A DNA stretch of 64,000 bases from Pedobacter sp. BS3 (GCF_008274585.1 NZ_VTRT01000003.1:496001-560000); one strand, 5' to 3'; shown: positions 42,991 to 53,592, numbered from the stretch's first letter. Notes: generated from the letters alone by a model not told the origin. Made by a program: numbers and translations.

Positions 42991-45900
42991 TTAGTTAGCA
43001 GATTGATATTGTAAACGTTGTAATACTTTTTTGTATTCTGTTGGGAATACTTTAATGAACTTACCAGACTCATCGGCCCAATTGCTGATGAGGTACAGCG
43101 CCAGGCGGCTTTGTGTTAGCTGCATGTGCTTGCGCAACAGGGCCAGTATTTGTTCTTCGTCTTCTTTGGTAAGCGGGTCTAACTCTACCATTTCGGTGTT
43201 GCAGTTTTCGGGGAATGAGCCATCCGGATCATATACCCAGGCGATACCGCCGCTCATTCCGGCAGCAAAGTTACGGCCTGTTTTTCCGAGGATAAGCGCC
43301 CGTCCGCCGGTCATGTACTCGCAACCGTGGTCGCCAACTCCTTCAACAACAGCTGTTGCACCGGAGTTACGCACTGCAAAACGCTCGCCGGCTTGTCCGC
43401 GGACAAAAAGCTCGCCTGAGGTAGCACCGTACAAGGCAACGTTTCCAATAATGATATTATCTTCGGGAACAAACTTAGCTTCCGCCGACGGATAAATCGC
43501 TAACTGTGCTCCTGATAATCCTTTTCCTACGTAATCATTAGCCTCGCCTTCCAGCTCAAAGGAAATACCTTTGGTACAGAAAGCGCCAAAGCTTTGACCG
43601 GCAGAACCACTGAATTTATAGTTGATGGTATTATCCGGTAAACCTGCCGACTGGTAACGTTTAGATACTTCGTTAGACAGCATGGTTCCAATGGTACGGT
43701 CGGTATTTTTAACAATGAATGAGGCAAATACCGGAGTTTTACTTTCCAATGCCTGTTTAGCGTGCTCCAGCAGTTTCCAGTCGAGGATATCGCTCATACC
43801 ATGATCCTGTGGCTCGCTGTTATACAATGTTTGTCCCGAAGGATTGTTGATAGCATAGAGTATACCAGAAAGATCAAGCTTGCTTGCTTTCCAGTGAGTA
43901 ATGCCTTCGCGTACTTTGAGGAACTGGGCACGGCCAACCATCTCGTTAATGGTACGGAAGCCAAGCTCGGCCATAATTTCACGCAGCTCTTCGGCCATGA
44001 AACGGAACAGGTTTACAATATGCTCCGGTTTGCCGCTGAACAATTTCCTCAGTTCAGGATCCTGGGTTGCAACCCCTACAGGGCAGGTGTTCAGATGGCA
44101 TTTACGCATCATGATACATCCGCCTGCTACCAGGGCAGCAGTTGCTACACCCCATTCTTCGGCTCCAAGCAATGTAGCTATTGCCAGGTCACGGCCGGTT
44201 TTCATCTGGCCGTCGGCCTGAAGCACCACACGGCTTCGTAACTGGTTGCGTACCAACGTTTGATGGGATTCGGCTAAACCAAGCTCCCAGGGTAATCCGG
44301 CATGTTTAATAGAGCTGATCGGTGATGCTCCTGTACCTCCGTCGTACCCGGCAATCAGGATAACGTCGGCGTGAGCTTTTGCCACACCTGCTGCAATGGT
44401 TCCTACCCCGGCTTTTGATACCAGCTTCACGTTGATACGGGCCGCACGGTTGGCATTTTTCAGATCGAATATCAATTGTGCCAAATCCTCGATAGAATAG
44501 ATATCGTGGTGCGGCGGCGGCGAGATCAGACCAACTCCCGGCGTAGAGTGACGCACACGGGCAATCCAGTCGTCTACCTTATGCCCGGGTAACTGACCGC
44601 CTTCACCGGGTTTTGCACCCTGTGCCATTTTGATCTGCAACTCATCGGCATTGGTGAGGTAATTGGAAGTTACACCAAACCGGCCTGACGCAACCTGCTT
44701 AATGGCAGAGCGCATGGAATCGCCGTTAGGCAGCTTTTCATAGCGTATCTCATCTTCACCACCTTCGCCGGTATTACTTTTACCGCCAATACGGTTCATA
44801 GCAATAGCCAGTGTTGAGTGTGCCTCATGCGATATAGATCCGAAAGACATAGCCCCGGTGGCGAAACGTTTCATAATGTTTTCTGCCGGTTCAACTTCGT
44901 CAATCGGGATCGGGTCGTTATGATGGGCAAATTCCAGCAAACCACGCAGAGTATACATTTTGTCATCCTGATCATTTACCGCTTTTGCATAGTTTTTATA
45001 AATATCGTAGCTGCCGGTTCGGGTTGAATGTTGCAACAGGTGCACGGTTTGCGGGTTAAACAAGTGTGCTTCCCCACGCCGCTTCCATTGATAGATACCA
45101 CCTTCGGGCAGTAAGTGATCTTCGGCCTTGGATTTACCGAAGCCATTATTATGCTTATACAGGTTCTCTTGGGCTATTTCATCCAGGCCAAGCCCTTCTA
45201 TACGCGATACTGCTCCAACAAAGTATTTATCAACAACAGCCTTATTAATTCCCAGGATCTCAAATACTTGTGAGCCGTGATATGATTGCAGTGTTGAGAT
45301 TCCCATTTTTGAGAAGATCTTCAGCAATCCGTCGCAAACGGCTTTAATATAGTTTTTATAGAGGTATTTCAGCTCAAGGGATGTATCTAATTTGCCTTCT
45401 TCCTTCATGGTCTGGATGGTGGCCAGTGCCAGGTAAGGGTTAATGGCTGTAGCGCCAAATGCCAGCAGGCAAGCGAAATGATGCACTTCCCAAACATCGC
45501 CGGCTTCTACAACTAATCCGACAGAGCCCCTGTAACCTGTACGGATCAGGTGGTGATGCACGGCCGATACAGCCAATAACGACGGAATTGCGGCATGTTC
45601 GGAGTCAAGTGCCCGGTCTGACAGGATCAGCACTTCAAATCCGTCTTTTACGGCATCCTCGGCATAGCGGCAAAGCCGGTCTAACCCGCTTTCTAACGAA
45701 CCGGGTTTGCCATCGGCCCTGAAATAGGTTTGCAGGGTTTTGGCATTAAACGAGCCGGTATCAATACTGCGCAATTTTTCAAGCTCAATATTTGTAAGGA
45801 TGGGTTGTTGCAAAGCCACACAGTGACAGTGCATTTTATCTTCGTCCAGGATGTTACCGTTTTTACCGATAAAGGTAGCCAGGCTCATTACCAGGCGCTC

Positions 45901-47514
45901 ACGAATCGGGTCGATTGGCGGGTTGGTAACCTGCGCAAAAAATTGTTTGAAGTAGCTGGATAAGTGCTGCGGGCGGTCTGACAATACGGCCAGCGGCACA
46001 TCGGTTCCCATTGAGCCAATGGGTTCTTTACCATCCAAGGCCATAGGTTTGATGATGCCATCCACGTCTTCGCGGCTATAACCAAATACCTGTTGATACT
46101 TATATACAGAATCTGCCGAAAGGTTGGTGAAAGTTACACGTGGCTCGGGCAGCTCTTCCATACGGATCTTGTAATTCTCTAACCACTGGCCGTAAGGCTG
46201 ACGGGTAGCCAGCTGGTGTTTTACCTCGTCGTCTGTGATGATTCTGCCTTTAGTAGTATCTATCAGTAATATTTTACCGGGTTGTAAACGGCCTTTGCTA
46301 ACAACGGTGGCTTCTGATAAAGGAAGTACGCCGGCTTCTGATGCGGCGATGACACGATCGTCGCTGGTAACTACATAGCGCAACGGCCTTAAACCGTTAC
46401 GGTCTAACATGGCTCCTATGATCTTACCATCGGTAAAGGTTAAAGCGGCAGGACCATCCCAGGGCTCCATGATGGTGGCATGAAACTCATAGAATGCTTT
46501 TTTAAGCGGATCCATCTGTTCGTTTCCATCCCAGGCCTCGGGCACCAGCATCATCATTACATGGGGCAAAGAACGTCCTGAATGTAATAACAGCTCTACC
46601 ACATTATCCAAACAGGCCGAGTCTGACTGATTACCATCGATTACGGGCAGCAGCATTTCCATTTCCTCATCGCTGAAATAGGGCGAGAAATAAGAACGCA
46701 GACCGGAATGGAACCAGTTGAGGTTACCGGTAAGGGTATTGATTTCACCGTTATGAGACATGATGCGGAACGGCTGCGCCAGTTTCCACGATGGGAATGT
46801 ATTGGTTGAGAACCGGGAGTGAACCATGCCGAATGCTGATTTCACCCGTTTATCTGACAGATCTTTATAATAAGCCCGAACCTGGTAAGTGGTTAATTGT
46901 CCTTTATATACAATTATTTTAGCAGAGAACGTGGTGAAATAAAAACTGTCACCGATGTTTTTAACGTTCTCGCGAACTAGCTTGGTGATGTAGCTTCTTA
47001 ATACGTATAATTTACGTTCAAAATCGTCGATATTGGTAATGGCTGCCGGGCGGCCTACAAATACCTGTTCAATATCGGGCTCTACTTCCAGTGCGGTTTT
47101 GCCAATGGTAGATGGATCTACGGGCACTTTACGATATCCTAATAAAGGTATACCTAATTTAGCGGCGGCCTGCTCGATGTATTGATGACATTGCTTTTTC
47201 AGAGATGCATCTTTAGGCAGGAATAGCATTCCCACGCCATAACAACCCGGCTCTGTTAACCGGATGTTTAATGAGATACATTCTTCCAGAAAAAACTCAT
47301 GAGGTATTTGTAACAGGATACCCGCACCATCGCCGGATTCAGGATCACAACCACAGGCCCCGCGATGCTCCATATTTTCAAGTATAGTCAGGGCATCCGC
47401 AATGGTTTGATGCGATTTATGTCCATGAATATTGGTTATAAAACCGGTGCCACATGAGTCTTGTTCATATTCAGGTCTGTACAATCCCTGCTGCTCATTC
47501 TCTATTTGCTTCAT
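42991..47514 (-). CDS. gltB: Glutamate synthase large subunit
   Basis: 1507 residues, the full length of GOGAT alpha. The catalytic Cys of the type 2 amidotransferase is in DSCGTGF, after a propeptide of about 21 residues. The FMN synthase domain contains SGRFGVTSNYL, and the 3Fe-4S ligands are in CIMMRKCHLNTCPVG. A C-terminal GXGXG beta-helix domain includes GGRALILGKTGRNFAAGMSGGIAW. It forms a complex with GltD. A long gap upstream (47515-48121) would carry its promoter. Confidence 0.97.
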   Translation of the reverse strand: MKQIENEQQGLYRPEYEQDSCGTGFITNIHGHKSHQTIADALTILENMEHRGACGCDPESGDGAGILLQIPHEFFLEECISLNIRLTEPGCYGVGMLFLPKDASLKKQCHQYIEQAAAKLGIPLLGYRKVPVDPSTIGKTALEVEPDIEQVFVGRPAAITNIDDFERKLYVLRSYITKLVRENVKNIGDSFYFTTFSAKIIVYKGQLTTYQVRAYYKDLSDKRVKSAFGMVHSRFSTNTFPSWKLAQPFRIMSHNGEINTLTGNLNWFHSGLRSYFSPYFSDEEMEMLLPVIDGNQSDSACLDNVVELLLHSGRSLPHVMMMLVPEAWDGNEQMDPLKKAFYEFHATIMEPWDGPAALTFTDGKIIGAMLDRNGLRPLRYVVTSDDRVIAASEAGVLPLSEATVVSKGRLQPGKILLIDTTKGRIITDDEVKHQLATRQPYGQWLENYKIRMEELPEPRVTFTNLSADSVYKYQQVFGYSREDVDGIIKPMALDGKEPIGSMGTDVPLAVLSDRPQHLSSYFKQFFAQVTNPPIDPIRERLVMSLATFIGKNGNILDEDKMHCHCVALQQPILTNIELEKLRSIDTGSFNAKTLQTYFRADGKPGSLESGLDRLCRYAEDAVKDGFEVLILSDRALDSEHAAIPSLLAVSAVHHHLIRTGYRGSVGLVVEAGDVWEVHHFACLLAFGATAINPYLALATIQTMKEEGKLDTSLELKYLYKNYIKAVCDGLLKIFSKMGISTLQSYHGSQVFEILGINKAVVDKYFVGAVSRIEGLGLDEIAQENLYKHNNGFGKSKAEDHLLPEGGIYQWKRRGEAHLFNPQTVHLLQHSTRTGSYDIYKNYAKAVNDQDDKMYTLRGLLEFAHHNDPIPIDEVEPAENIMKRFATGAMSFGSISHEAHSTLAIAMNRIGGKSNTGEGGEDEIRYEKLPNGDSMRSAIKQVASGRFGVTSNYLTNADELQIKMAQGAKPGEGGQLPGHKVDDWIARVRHSTPGVGLISPPPHHDIYSIEDLAQLIFDLKNANRAARINVKLVSKAGVGTIAAGVAKAHADVILIAGYDGGTGASPISSIKHAGLPWELGLAESHQTLVRNQLRSRVVLQADGQMKTGRDLAIATLLGAEEWGVATAALVAGGCIMMRKCHLNTCPVGVATQDPELRKLFSGKPEHIVNLFRFMAEELREIMAELGFRTINEMVGRAQFLKVREGITHWKASKLDLSGILYAINNPSGQTLYNSEPQDHGMSDILDWKLLEHAKQALESKTPVFASFIVKNTDRTIGTMLSNEVSKRYQSAGLPDNTINYKFSGSAGQSFGAFCTKGISFELEGEANDYVGKGLSGAQLAIYPSAEAKFVPEDNIIIGNVALYGATSGELFVRGQAGERFAVRNSGATAVVEGVGDHGCEYMTGGRALILGKTGRNFAAGMSGGIAWVYDPDGSFPENCNTEMVELDPLTKEDEEQILALLRKHMQLTQSRLALYLISNWADESGKFIKVFPTEYKKVLQRLQYQSAN

Positions 47515-47802
47515 CAGATCTATTGGTGTAAGTGGTGAGTTTACGAAAATACGGAAAATGTAAACAAGATTAAAATGCTCTTAAGATTTTTTTAATTTTA
47601 ATCAGTTATAAGCCTATTATGGTGGTTTATTTTGTCAAATTATCAACAGAAACATACTTTCATTAAAAATTTAACAATCGTCATTTGGTTGCTTTTTCAC
47701 CAAAAAAGCCTTAAATCAGGCGGTTTTTCGGGGTAAAATACGCAGTTTTTTGTAATAAGCCCCACGGATTTGATGAAACCTGTGAGTTTTCTTTTATCCC
47801 CG

Positions 47803-47852
47803 GCCTGTCTCCTGACAGGCTGGAATATTTATGGTCTGTCGGGGGACAGACC
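47803..47852. repeat. Tandem REP-like hairpins upstream of gltB
   Basis: GCCTGTC-TCCT-GACAGGC (47803-47820) and GGTCTGTC-GGGG-GACAGACC (47833-47852) are two adjacent perfect stem-loops of related sequence. The surrounding region 47515-48121 has no supported gene; a frame at 47794-48051 is low-complexity and overlaps the hairpins. It may be a repeat-element remnant. Confidence 0.6.
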
Positions 47853-48125
47853 AAGGAGCAAGAGGTTTCTGAAGCCATAGCAGCACTGCTTTAACCAAAC
47901 TAAACCCGACAGGAGCGGCAGCCCCGAATGCAATGAGGGCTATAGCGGATGGCGGGACTATCTTTGCCGATACAACGCTGTAAGTGCTTTTCAAAAAATT
48001 ATTTTTCATATTCTCTACCCCAGTCAAACCCGCTAATTTTTTCAGTATCAAACAGTTCTATGCTAATGTACAAAACCTTACAAAAAATTTTACGATTGCC
48101 GGCTTTTTTTATACTTTTGCGACGG

Positions 48126-48222
48126 GTAAGTCTTTTACGACCAGCTCCCTTTGAACTCCCCCAGGGTGGGAACACAGCAAGGGTAGAAGGTTGTAGCGGT
48201 GCGATAAAAGGGGCTTGCCCAT
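48126..48222 (+). ncRNA. ffs: Signal recognition particle RNA (small bacterial type)
   Basis: The conserved Ffh-binding domain is visible at 48153-48185: GAACTCCCCCAGG, then a GTG-GGAA-CAC tetraloop hairpin, then AGCAAGGGTA. This matches the bacterial 4.5S core GAAC...CCAGG...GGAA...AGCA...GGTA. The flanking CAGCTCCCTTT and AAAAGGGGCT can form the outer stem. A TACTTTTG -7 box lies at 48112-48119. A GGGCTTGCCC stem with a T run (48221-48237) ends the RNA. It pairs with Ffh to target membrane proteins. Ends are approximate. Confidence 0.8.
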
Positions 48223-48301
48223 TTTTTATTTCCCCTATCCCCTGAAGGGGAAGCCGTAACATAATTCAGGGCTCTTTACAAGCAATATTAACCTTAACAA
48301 A

Positions 48302-48961
48302 ATGAAATTTTTTATTGACACAGCAAACCTGCAACAAATTAAGGAAGCATACGATTTGGGTGTTCTGGACGGTGTAACTACTAACCCGAGCCTGATGGCC
48401 AAAGAAGGCATTAGCGGTGAACAGAACGTAATTAATCACTATAAAGCTATTTGCGATATTGTTGATGGCGACGTAAGCGCTGAAGTGATTTCTACCGATT
48501 TTGACGGCATGGTAAAGGAAGGTGAGCAACTGGCCGCGTTGAATGATAAAATTGTTGTTAAAGTTCCGATGATAAAGGAAGGTGTTAAAGCTATTAAATA
48601 CTTTTCTTCAAAAGGCATTAAAACTAACTGTACGCTGGTATTTTCGGCTGGACAAGCCTTACTGGCCGCTAAAGCGGGAGCAACTTATGTTTCGCCGTTT
48701 ATTGGCCGTTTGGACGATGTTTCTACCGATGGCCTGCAGCTTATTGAGGATATCCGCTTGATATACGACAACTACGGTTACGAAACACAAATTCTGGCGG
48801 CGTCTGTACGTCATGCTATGCACATTGTTAACTGTGCTAAAATTGGCGCTGATGTAATAACCGGTCCCCTGTCTGCTATTACAGCTTTATTGAAGCACCC
48901 ATTAACCGATAACGGTTTGGCGCAATTCCTGGCAGACCATGCCAAGGCGGCGGGAAAATAA
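48302..48961 (+). CDS. tal: Transaldolase (small, TalC/fructose-6-phosphate aldolase type)
   Basis: 219 residues, the short subfamily. Signatures: [31 protein letters not shown], the Schiff-base lysine in KIVVKVPM, and [32 protein letters not shown]. It moves a dihydroxyacetone unit in the pentose phosphate pathway. The gene has an 80-base leader after the SRP RNA. The 404-base gap downstream holds a CCATAAT/ATTATGG dyad near 49225 and CTTTTCA-type pyrimidine repeats (49328-49366), and no gene. Confidence 0.94.
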   Translation: MKFFIDTANLQQIKEAYDLGVLDGVTTNPSLMAKEGISGEQNVINHYKAICDIVDGDVSAEVISTDFDGMVKEGEQLAALNDKIVVKVPMIKEGVKAIKYFSSKGIKTNCTLVFSAGQALLAAKAGATYVSPFIGRLDDVSTDGLQLIEDIRLIYDNYGYETQILAASVRHAMHIVNCAKIGADVITGPLSAITALLKHPLTDNGLAQFLADHAKAAGK

Positions 48962-49366
48962 AGCGTCAGGAGCAAGAACAAGTGCAAAAAATAAAGACGA
49001 GGAGCAGGAATGATCTTCTCTCCTTGTCTTCTACAGAAATTCTATAGCTCTGAATTTAAAACTAACGGAAGATATACCTTCCAACTTCTTACTCTCCGCA
49101 GTGTTGCCACATGGCGTTGAGCATTGCAGCTACGGGTTGTTAGCTTAAACTCCCCCGGCGAGGTTATAAACTTTCCATTGCATTCTATTCAATCTGTAGT
49201 TTCATTTACCCCCACCTACCATAATAATTAATTATGGATAGAGTAAGCTTACAAACTCTTTTCATTCTTTATCCTTAGTCTGCCACTACATTAACAACCG
49301 CACAAGACTAAGGACAGTATGGGATTTTTACTTTTCACTTTTCACTTTTTACTTTTCACTTTACCC

Positions 49367-50560
49367 CTACAAATGCTGCGCAATAACATAACCGCTGGCC
49401 CAGGCCCACTGAAAGTTATAACCGCCCAGCCAACCCGTAACATCTACACATTCGCCGCCAAAGAACAGGCCGTTTACCTGCTTAGATTCCAGCGTTTTCG
49501 AATTCAATTCGTCGGTTGATACGCCGCCCCGCATAACTTCCGCTTTATCATATCCTTTGGTTCCGGCGGGCTTTACCCTGAAATGATGAATAAACTGCCG
49601 GATAGCATCTACTTCCCTACGGGATAAGGAAGCCAGGTTTTTATCGACAGGAAGATATTTTCCTAAAGCATCAGCGAACTTTTTGGTATAAATCCCCGCA
49701 AGGAAATTCAGCAACAGCTTTTTGCCGTTATGCTCACGCTCATGAGAAATGCGCTCAGATATATCGCCGGAAGGCAGCAAGTCCATGAAAATTTCCTCGC
49801 CGGGTTGCCAGTACGAAGAAATCTGCAATATGGCCGGACCGCTTAATCCCCAATGGGTAAACAGGATATTTTCCTCAAAGCTGGCTTTATTATTCCAAAC
49901 ACGACTATAAATGGTATTCCCCGCTAATGCGGCAAACCATTCGCTATCCTTACCGGTAATGGTAAGCGGAACCAGTGCCGGGGCTGTTTCGGTAACGGTC
50001 AGGTCAAAATTACGGGCAGCACGAAGGCCAAAATCCGTAGCGCCCATTTTAGCAATGGGCAGTCCGCCGCTGGCTATCACCAGTTTAGGAGCAGACAGGC
50101 TTCGGGCTATACCGTTTTCCTCATATTCCACCCGGAAGCCGTCGGCTGTTTTCCGGACAGCTTTTACCTCGCAGTTACAGCGTATCTCCTGCCCCAGCTC
50201 TTTACACAGGTTGGTAAAAACGGCAACAATATCCTGCGCCTTATTACTCACCGGGAACAGCTGCCCCAATGTCTTTTCCTGTCCCGTAATGCCGTAAGTC
50301 TCAAAAAAGGTAATGGTATCGTCAACCGTCCATTGTGAAAATGCCGATTTGCAGAAATGCTTATTCTGCGAAATAAAATTGGCTGCCGAAACATTCAGGT
50401 TGGTATAATTGCATCGTCCGCCGCCTGATATCAGGATTTTGGCGCCCGGCTTCGAATTTTTTTCGAGCACCAGCACCCGCTTTCCTAAAAATCCGGCTTG
50501 CACCGCACACATCAATCCGCAGGCGCCGCCGCCAATAATCACGGCATCAAATAGGTTCAT
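49367..50560 (-). CDS. BaiN/YhiN-type NAD(P)/FAD-dependent oxidoreductase
   Basis: 397 residues. FAD motif AVIIGGGACGLMCAVQAG is at the N-terminus, followed by GAKILISGGGRCNYTN, the signature of the HI0933/YhiN family. C-terminal motifs TKGYDKAEVMRGGVSTDELNSKTLESK and GLFFGGECVDVTGWLGGYNFQWAWASG fit. The physiological substrate is not established (BaiN acts on bile acids in gut clostridia). It is divergent from nuoA. Confidence 0.93.
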   Translation of the reverse strand: MNLFDAVIIGGGACGLMCAVQAGFLGKRVLVLEKNSKPGAKILISGGGRCNYTNLNVSAANFISQNKHFCKSAFSQWTVDDTITFFETYGITGQEKTLGQLFPVSNKAQDIVAVFTNLCKELGQEIRCNCEVKAVRKTADGFRVEYEENGIARSLSAPKLVIASGGLPIAKMGATDFGLRAARNFDLTVTETAPALVPLTITGKDSEWFAALAGNTIYSRVWNNKASFEENILFTHWGLSGPAILQISSYWQPGEEIFMDLLPSGDISERISHEREHNGKKLLLNFLAGIYTKKFADALGKYLPVDKNLASLSRREVDAIRQFIHHFRVKPAGTKGYDKAEVMRGGVSTDELNSKTLESKQVNGLFFGGECVDVTGWLGGYNFQWAWASGYVIAQHL

Positions 50561-50589
50561 TCGGCAAATATTGTTAATTTTGGGCTGAA

Positions 50590-51192
50590 ATGAACGAAGT
50601 CTCGCAGATAACAGAATTTGGCAAGGTTTTCATTATGATGCTGATGGGTATTCTGATTGTTACCCTTACCTTTTTTGCATCGCGTTTTATCGCACCCCGC
50701 AAACCGAATCCCGAAAAATTAACTTCGTATGAGTGCGGCGAAAATCCATCCGGAAATTCGTGGGTACAATTTAACCTGCGGTTCTATGTCATAGCCCTGA
50801 TATTCCTGCTGTTCGACGTTGAAATGGCTTTTATTATTCCGTGGACAACTATTTTTGGCAATGCCGATTTAGTTGCCGCTGATAGCCGCTGGGGATGGTT
50901 CACGCTCACCGAAATGTTTATTTTCATCGGTATTTTAATATTGGGATTGGTATATGCGTGGAAAAAAGGCGATTTGGAATGGGTAAAACCACAACCCAAA
51001 ATCCCGGCAACCGACCAGGCAATTCCGCTATCCGTGTATGATACTATCAATAACGAGAGATATACCGTAAAACCATTTACAACAGAACGCACTGTCGAAG
51101 CTGTAGCAACTTCCGATGTACCGGATACGGCTGCGAAACCCGCTCCGAGACCAGCATTTAAACCCACATTCAGAAAACCGGCATCGTCATGA
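50590..51192 (+). CDS. nuoA: NADH-quinone oxidoreductase subunit A
   Basis: 200 residues, longer than the usual 115-150. The core is normal: [42 protein letters not shown] and three membrane helices. A C-terminal extension of about 65 residues after [15 protein letters not shown] is Pro/Lys/Arg rich ([14 protein letters not shown]). It is a membrane subunit of complex I near the quinone site. Its stop overlaps nuoB's start (ATGA). Confidence 0.94.
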   Translation: MNEVSQITEFGKVFIMMLMGILIVTLTFFASRFIAPRKPNPEKLTSYECGENPSGNSWVQFNLRFYVIALIFLLFDVEMAFIIPWTTIFGNADLVAADSRWGWFTLTEMFIFIGILILGLVYAWKKGDLEWVKPQPKIPATDQAIPLSVYDTINNERYTVKPFTTERTVEAVATSDVPDTAAKPAPRPAFKPTFRKPASS

Positions 51193-51671
51193 GCATAGAT
51201 AAACTATCGGAAAGCGGCGGTGTGATGGTTACCCGCCTGGATGAATTGCTAAACTGGGCACGCATGTCGTCGTTATGGCCCATGAGTTTCGGGATAGCCT
51301 GCTGCGCTATAGAAATGATGGGCTCCATGGCTTCTACATACGATTTAGACCGTTTCGGTGTATTTCCGAGACCTTCACCACGACAATCGGACGTGATTAT
51401 CATTGCCGGAACCGTAACCTTTAAAATGGCCGAACGCATTAAACGTTTATACGAACAAATGCCCGAACCTCGATACGTGATTTCGATGGGCTCATGCTCA
51501 AACTGCGGCGGCCCGTATTGGGAGCATGGTTATCACGTGGTAAAAGGTGTAGACCGCGTTATCCCGGTTGATGTGTATGTACAGGGATGTCCTCCGAGGC
51601 CCGAGGCGTTGATTGGTGCAATTTTAGAACTTCAGAAAAAAATAGCGGGCGAAAGCCTTATAAATTCATAA
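51189..51671 (+). CDS. nuoB: NADH-quinone oxidoreductase subunit B
   Basis: 160 residues. Ligands of cluster N2 are present: [10 protein letters not shown] (the tandem Cys pair), [12 protein letters not shown] and the last Cys in [11 protein letters not shown]. It hands electrons to quinone. The gene overlaps nuoA by 4 bases and is followed within 8 bases by purK, and not by nuoC. Confidence 0.96.
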   Translation: MSIDKLSESGGVMVTRLDELLNWARMSSLWPMSFGIACCAIEMMGSMASTYDLDRFGVFPRPSPRQSDVIIIAGTVTFKMAERIKRLYEQMPEPRYVISMGSCSNCGGPYWEHGYHVVKGVDRVIPVDVYVQGCPPRPEALIGAILELQKKIAGESLINS

Positions 51672-51679
51672 GAAAACCC

Positions 51680-52819
51680 ATGAAATCATTTTACGGCGAC
51701 CTTAAAGTTGGCATTTTAGGAGGCGGACAGTTAGGGCGCATGTTTATCCAGCAAGCCATCAATTACAATGTCAATATACGGGTGCTCGACCCCGACCCCG
51801 AAGCTCCATGCAAACATATCTGCGAGCAGTTCTCGGTAGGCTCGCTAACCGATTACGATACGGTTTACGAGTTTGGCAAAAAGCAGGATTTGATTACCAT
51901 TGAGATTGAAAAAGTTAATGTCGACGCACTGGAACAACTGGAAAGCGAGGGAATCCTGGTATATCCGCAACCGCGAATTATCCGCTTAATACAGGATAAG
52001 GGGCTGCAAAAAGAATTTTTCAAGCAGAACGATATTCCCAGCGCACCGTTTCAGCTTATTTCCTCAAAAGCGGCATTAAAAAATGCCGATATTCCCCTAC
52101 CCTACATCCAGAAGCTCCGTAAGGACGGCTACGACGGTCGCGGGGTTTACAAGGTGCTTACTGAACAGGATATAGAAAACGCGTTCGAGCAACCCAGCCT
52201 CATTGAGCAGTGGGTAGATTTTGAGAAGGAAATATCGGTAATTGTGGCCCGGAACGACAATGGCGACATTAAAACATTCCCGATGGTAGAAATGGAATTT
52301 AACCCGGACGCTAACCTGGTCGAATATCTGATATCGCCTTCGCTGCTGCCCTTTGCTGTTCACGAACAGGCCGAAAACCTGGCTATTAAAATTGCTGACG
52401 ATTTGAAAATTGTGGGTATTCTGGCTGTTGAAATGTTCCTGACCAAAAGCGGCGAGATATTGGTTAATGAGCTGGCGCCACGTCCGCATAATAGCGGACA
52501 CCAGTCTATTGAGGGTAATGTTACCAGCCAGTTTGAGCAGCACTTGCGTGCGATATTCAATCAGCCGCTGGGCGATACCAGTTGTACAGCCAACGCGGTT
52601 ATGGTGAATATCCTGGGAGAAAAGGGTTACGAAGGTCTGGCTGATTATGAGGGCTTAAAGGATATTTTAAAGCTCGACGGTGTTTACGTGCACTTGTATG
52701 GTAAAAAACTAACCAAGCCTTTCCGGAAAATGGGCCACGTAACCGTGGTAGACCAGAATCGCGAAAAAGCTATTGAAAAAGCCCGTTATGTACAGCAAAC
52801 TTTAAAGGTAAAGGTTTAA
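51680..52819 (+). CDS. purK: N5-carboxyaminoimidazole ribonucleotide synthase
   Basis: About 379 residues from ATG 51680; the frame is open further upstream inside nuoB, which is a chance overlap. The ATP-grasp features are VGILGGGQLGRMFIQ, YIQKLRKDGYDGRGVY and EMFLTKSGEILVNELAPRPHNSGHQSIE. It makes N5-CAIR from AIR, bicarbonate and ATP in purine synthesis. purE, the next enzyme, follows. Confidence 0.95.
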   Translation: MKSFYGDLKVGILGGGQLGRMFIQQAINYNVNIRVLDPDPEAPCKHICEQFSVGSLTDYDTVYEFGKKQDLITIEIEKVNVDALEQLESEGILVYPQPRIIRLIQDKGLQKEFFKQNDIPSAPFQLISSKAALKNADIPLPYIQKLRKDGYDGRGVYKVLTEQDIENAFEQPSLIEQWVDFEKEISVIVARNDNGDIKTFPMVEMEFNPDANLVEYLISPSLLPFAVHEQAENLAIKIADDLKIVGILAVEMFLTKSGEILVNELAPRPHNSGHQSIEGNVTSQFEQHLRAIFNQPLGDTSCTANAVMVNILGEKGYEGLADYEGLKDILKLDGVYVHLYGKKLTKPFRKMGHVTVVDQNREKAIEKARYVQQTLKVKV

Positions 52820-52915
52820 TTTAGCTGGTAAATAACTATAAATTGTTTTATACCGCTAATTTTAAGCCGATTACTTCTTTTAACTTTTGACTCTTAACTT
52901 TCAACTTAACACAAT

Positions 52916-53413
52916 ATGGAGCAGCTATTATCTACAGCCAAAGTAGGCATTATTATGGGCAGTAAATCAGACCTTCCGACTATGCAGGATGCGGCAGATA
53001 TACTTAAAGAATTAGGTGTAGAGTACGAAATCACCGTAGTTTCGGCACACCGTACCCCCGAACGGATGTTCAATTACGCTAAAACTGCCGCCGAACGGGG
53101 TCTGAAGATCATTATTGCCGGCGCCGGCGGAGCGGCTCACCTGCCCGGAATGGTTGCATCCATCACGCATTTGCCGGTCATTGGTGTTCCGGTAAAATCA
53201 TCTAATTCCATTGATGGCTGGGATTCTATCCTATCCATTCTGCAAATGCCAAACGGCATCCCGGTTGCTACCGTCGCGTTAAACGCCGCAAAGAATGCCG
53301 GCATCCTTGCCGCCCAGATATTGGCCACATCCGACGAAAACCTGGCAAACCGGTTACTAACTTACAAAGAAGACCTGCGCAAGCATGTGGAACAATCTGC
53401 GAGGGAGTTGTAA
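52916..53413 (+). CDS. purE: N5-carboxyaminoimidazole ribonucleotide mutase
   Basis: 165 residues. Signatures: [48 protein letters not shown] and [16 protein letters not shown]. It moves the carboxyl group to make CAIR. It lies 96 bases downstream of purK on the same strand. The spacer has an ACTTTTGACTCTTAAC-like pyrimidine repeat. Downstream a hairpin ATCCCGACAGTTCGGGAT lies near 53450. Confidence 0.96.
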   Translation: MEQLLSTAKVGIIMGSKSDLPTMQDAADILKELGVEYEITVVSAHRTPERMFNYAKTAAERGLKIIIAGAGGAAHLPGMVASITHLPVIGVPVKSSNSIDGWDSILSILQMPNGIPVATVALNAAKNAGILAAQILATSDENLANRLLTYKEDLRKHVEQSAREL

Positions 53414-53592
53414 GTTTTAGGTTTTAAGCAGAAGGTTGAGCGAAGCGAAATCCCGACAGTTCGGGATAAAAGGTGTAAGGCATAAGGTACTAATTAGCGA
53501 TAAAACATACATATAAGAGACAAGATGAATAAGCTATCTCTACTCCCTCTCCTTTGGAGAGGGCTGGGGTGAGGCTTACTAACAACCACTTC

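Noticed and set aside
44016-44241. Plus-strand frames within gltB
   Set aside because: gltB has full-length family motifs on the minus strand; the opposite frames are codon-bias shadows.
47794-48051. An 85-residue minus-strand protein upstream of tal
   Set aside because: It runs through the paired hairpins and has no recognisable domain.
49328-49366. A CRISPR array from the CTTTTCA repeats
   Set aside because: The units are 7-9 bases, directly adjacent, without spacers and without cas genes; they are simple intergenic pyrimidine repeats, also seen at 60336-60382.
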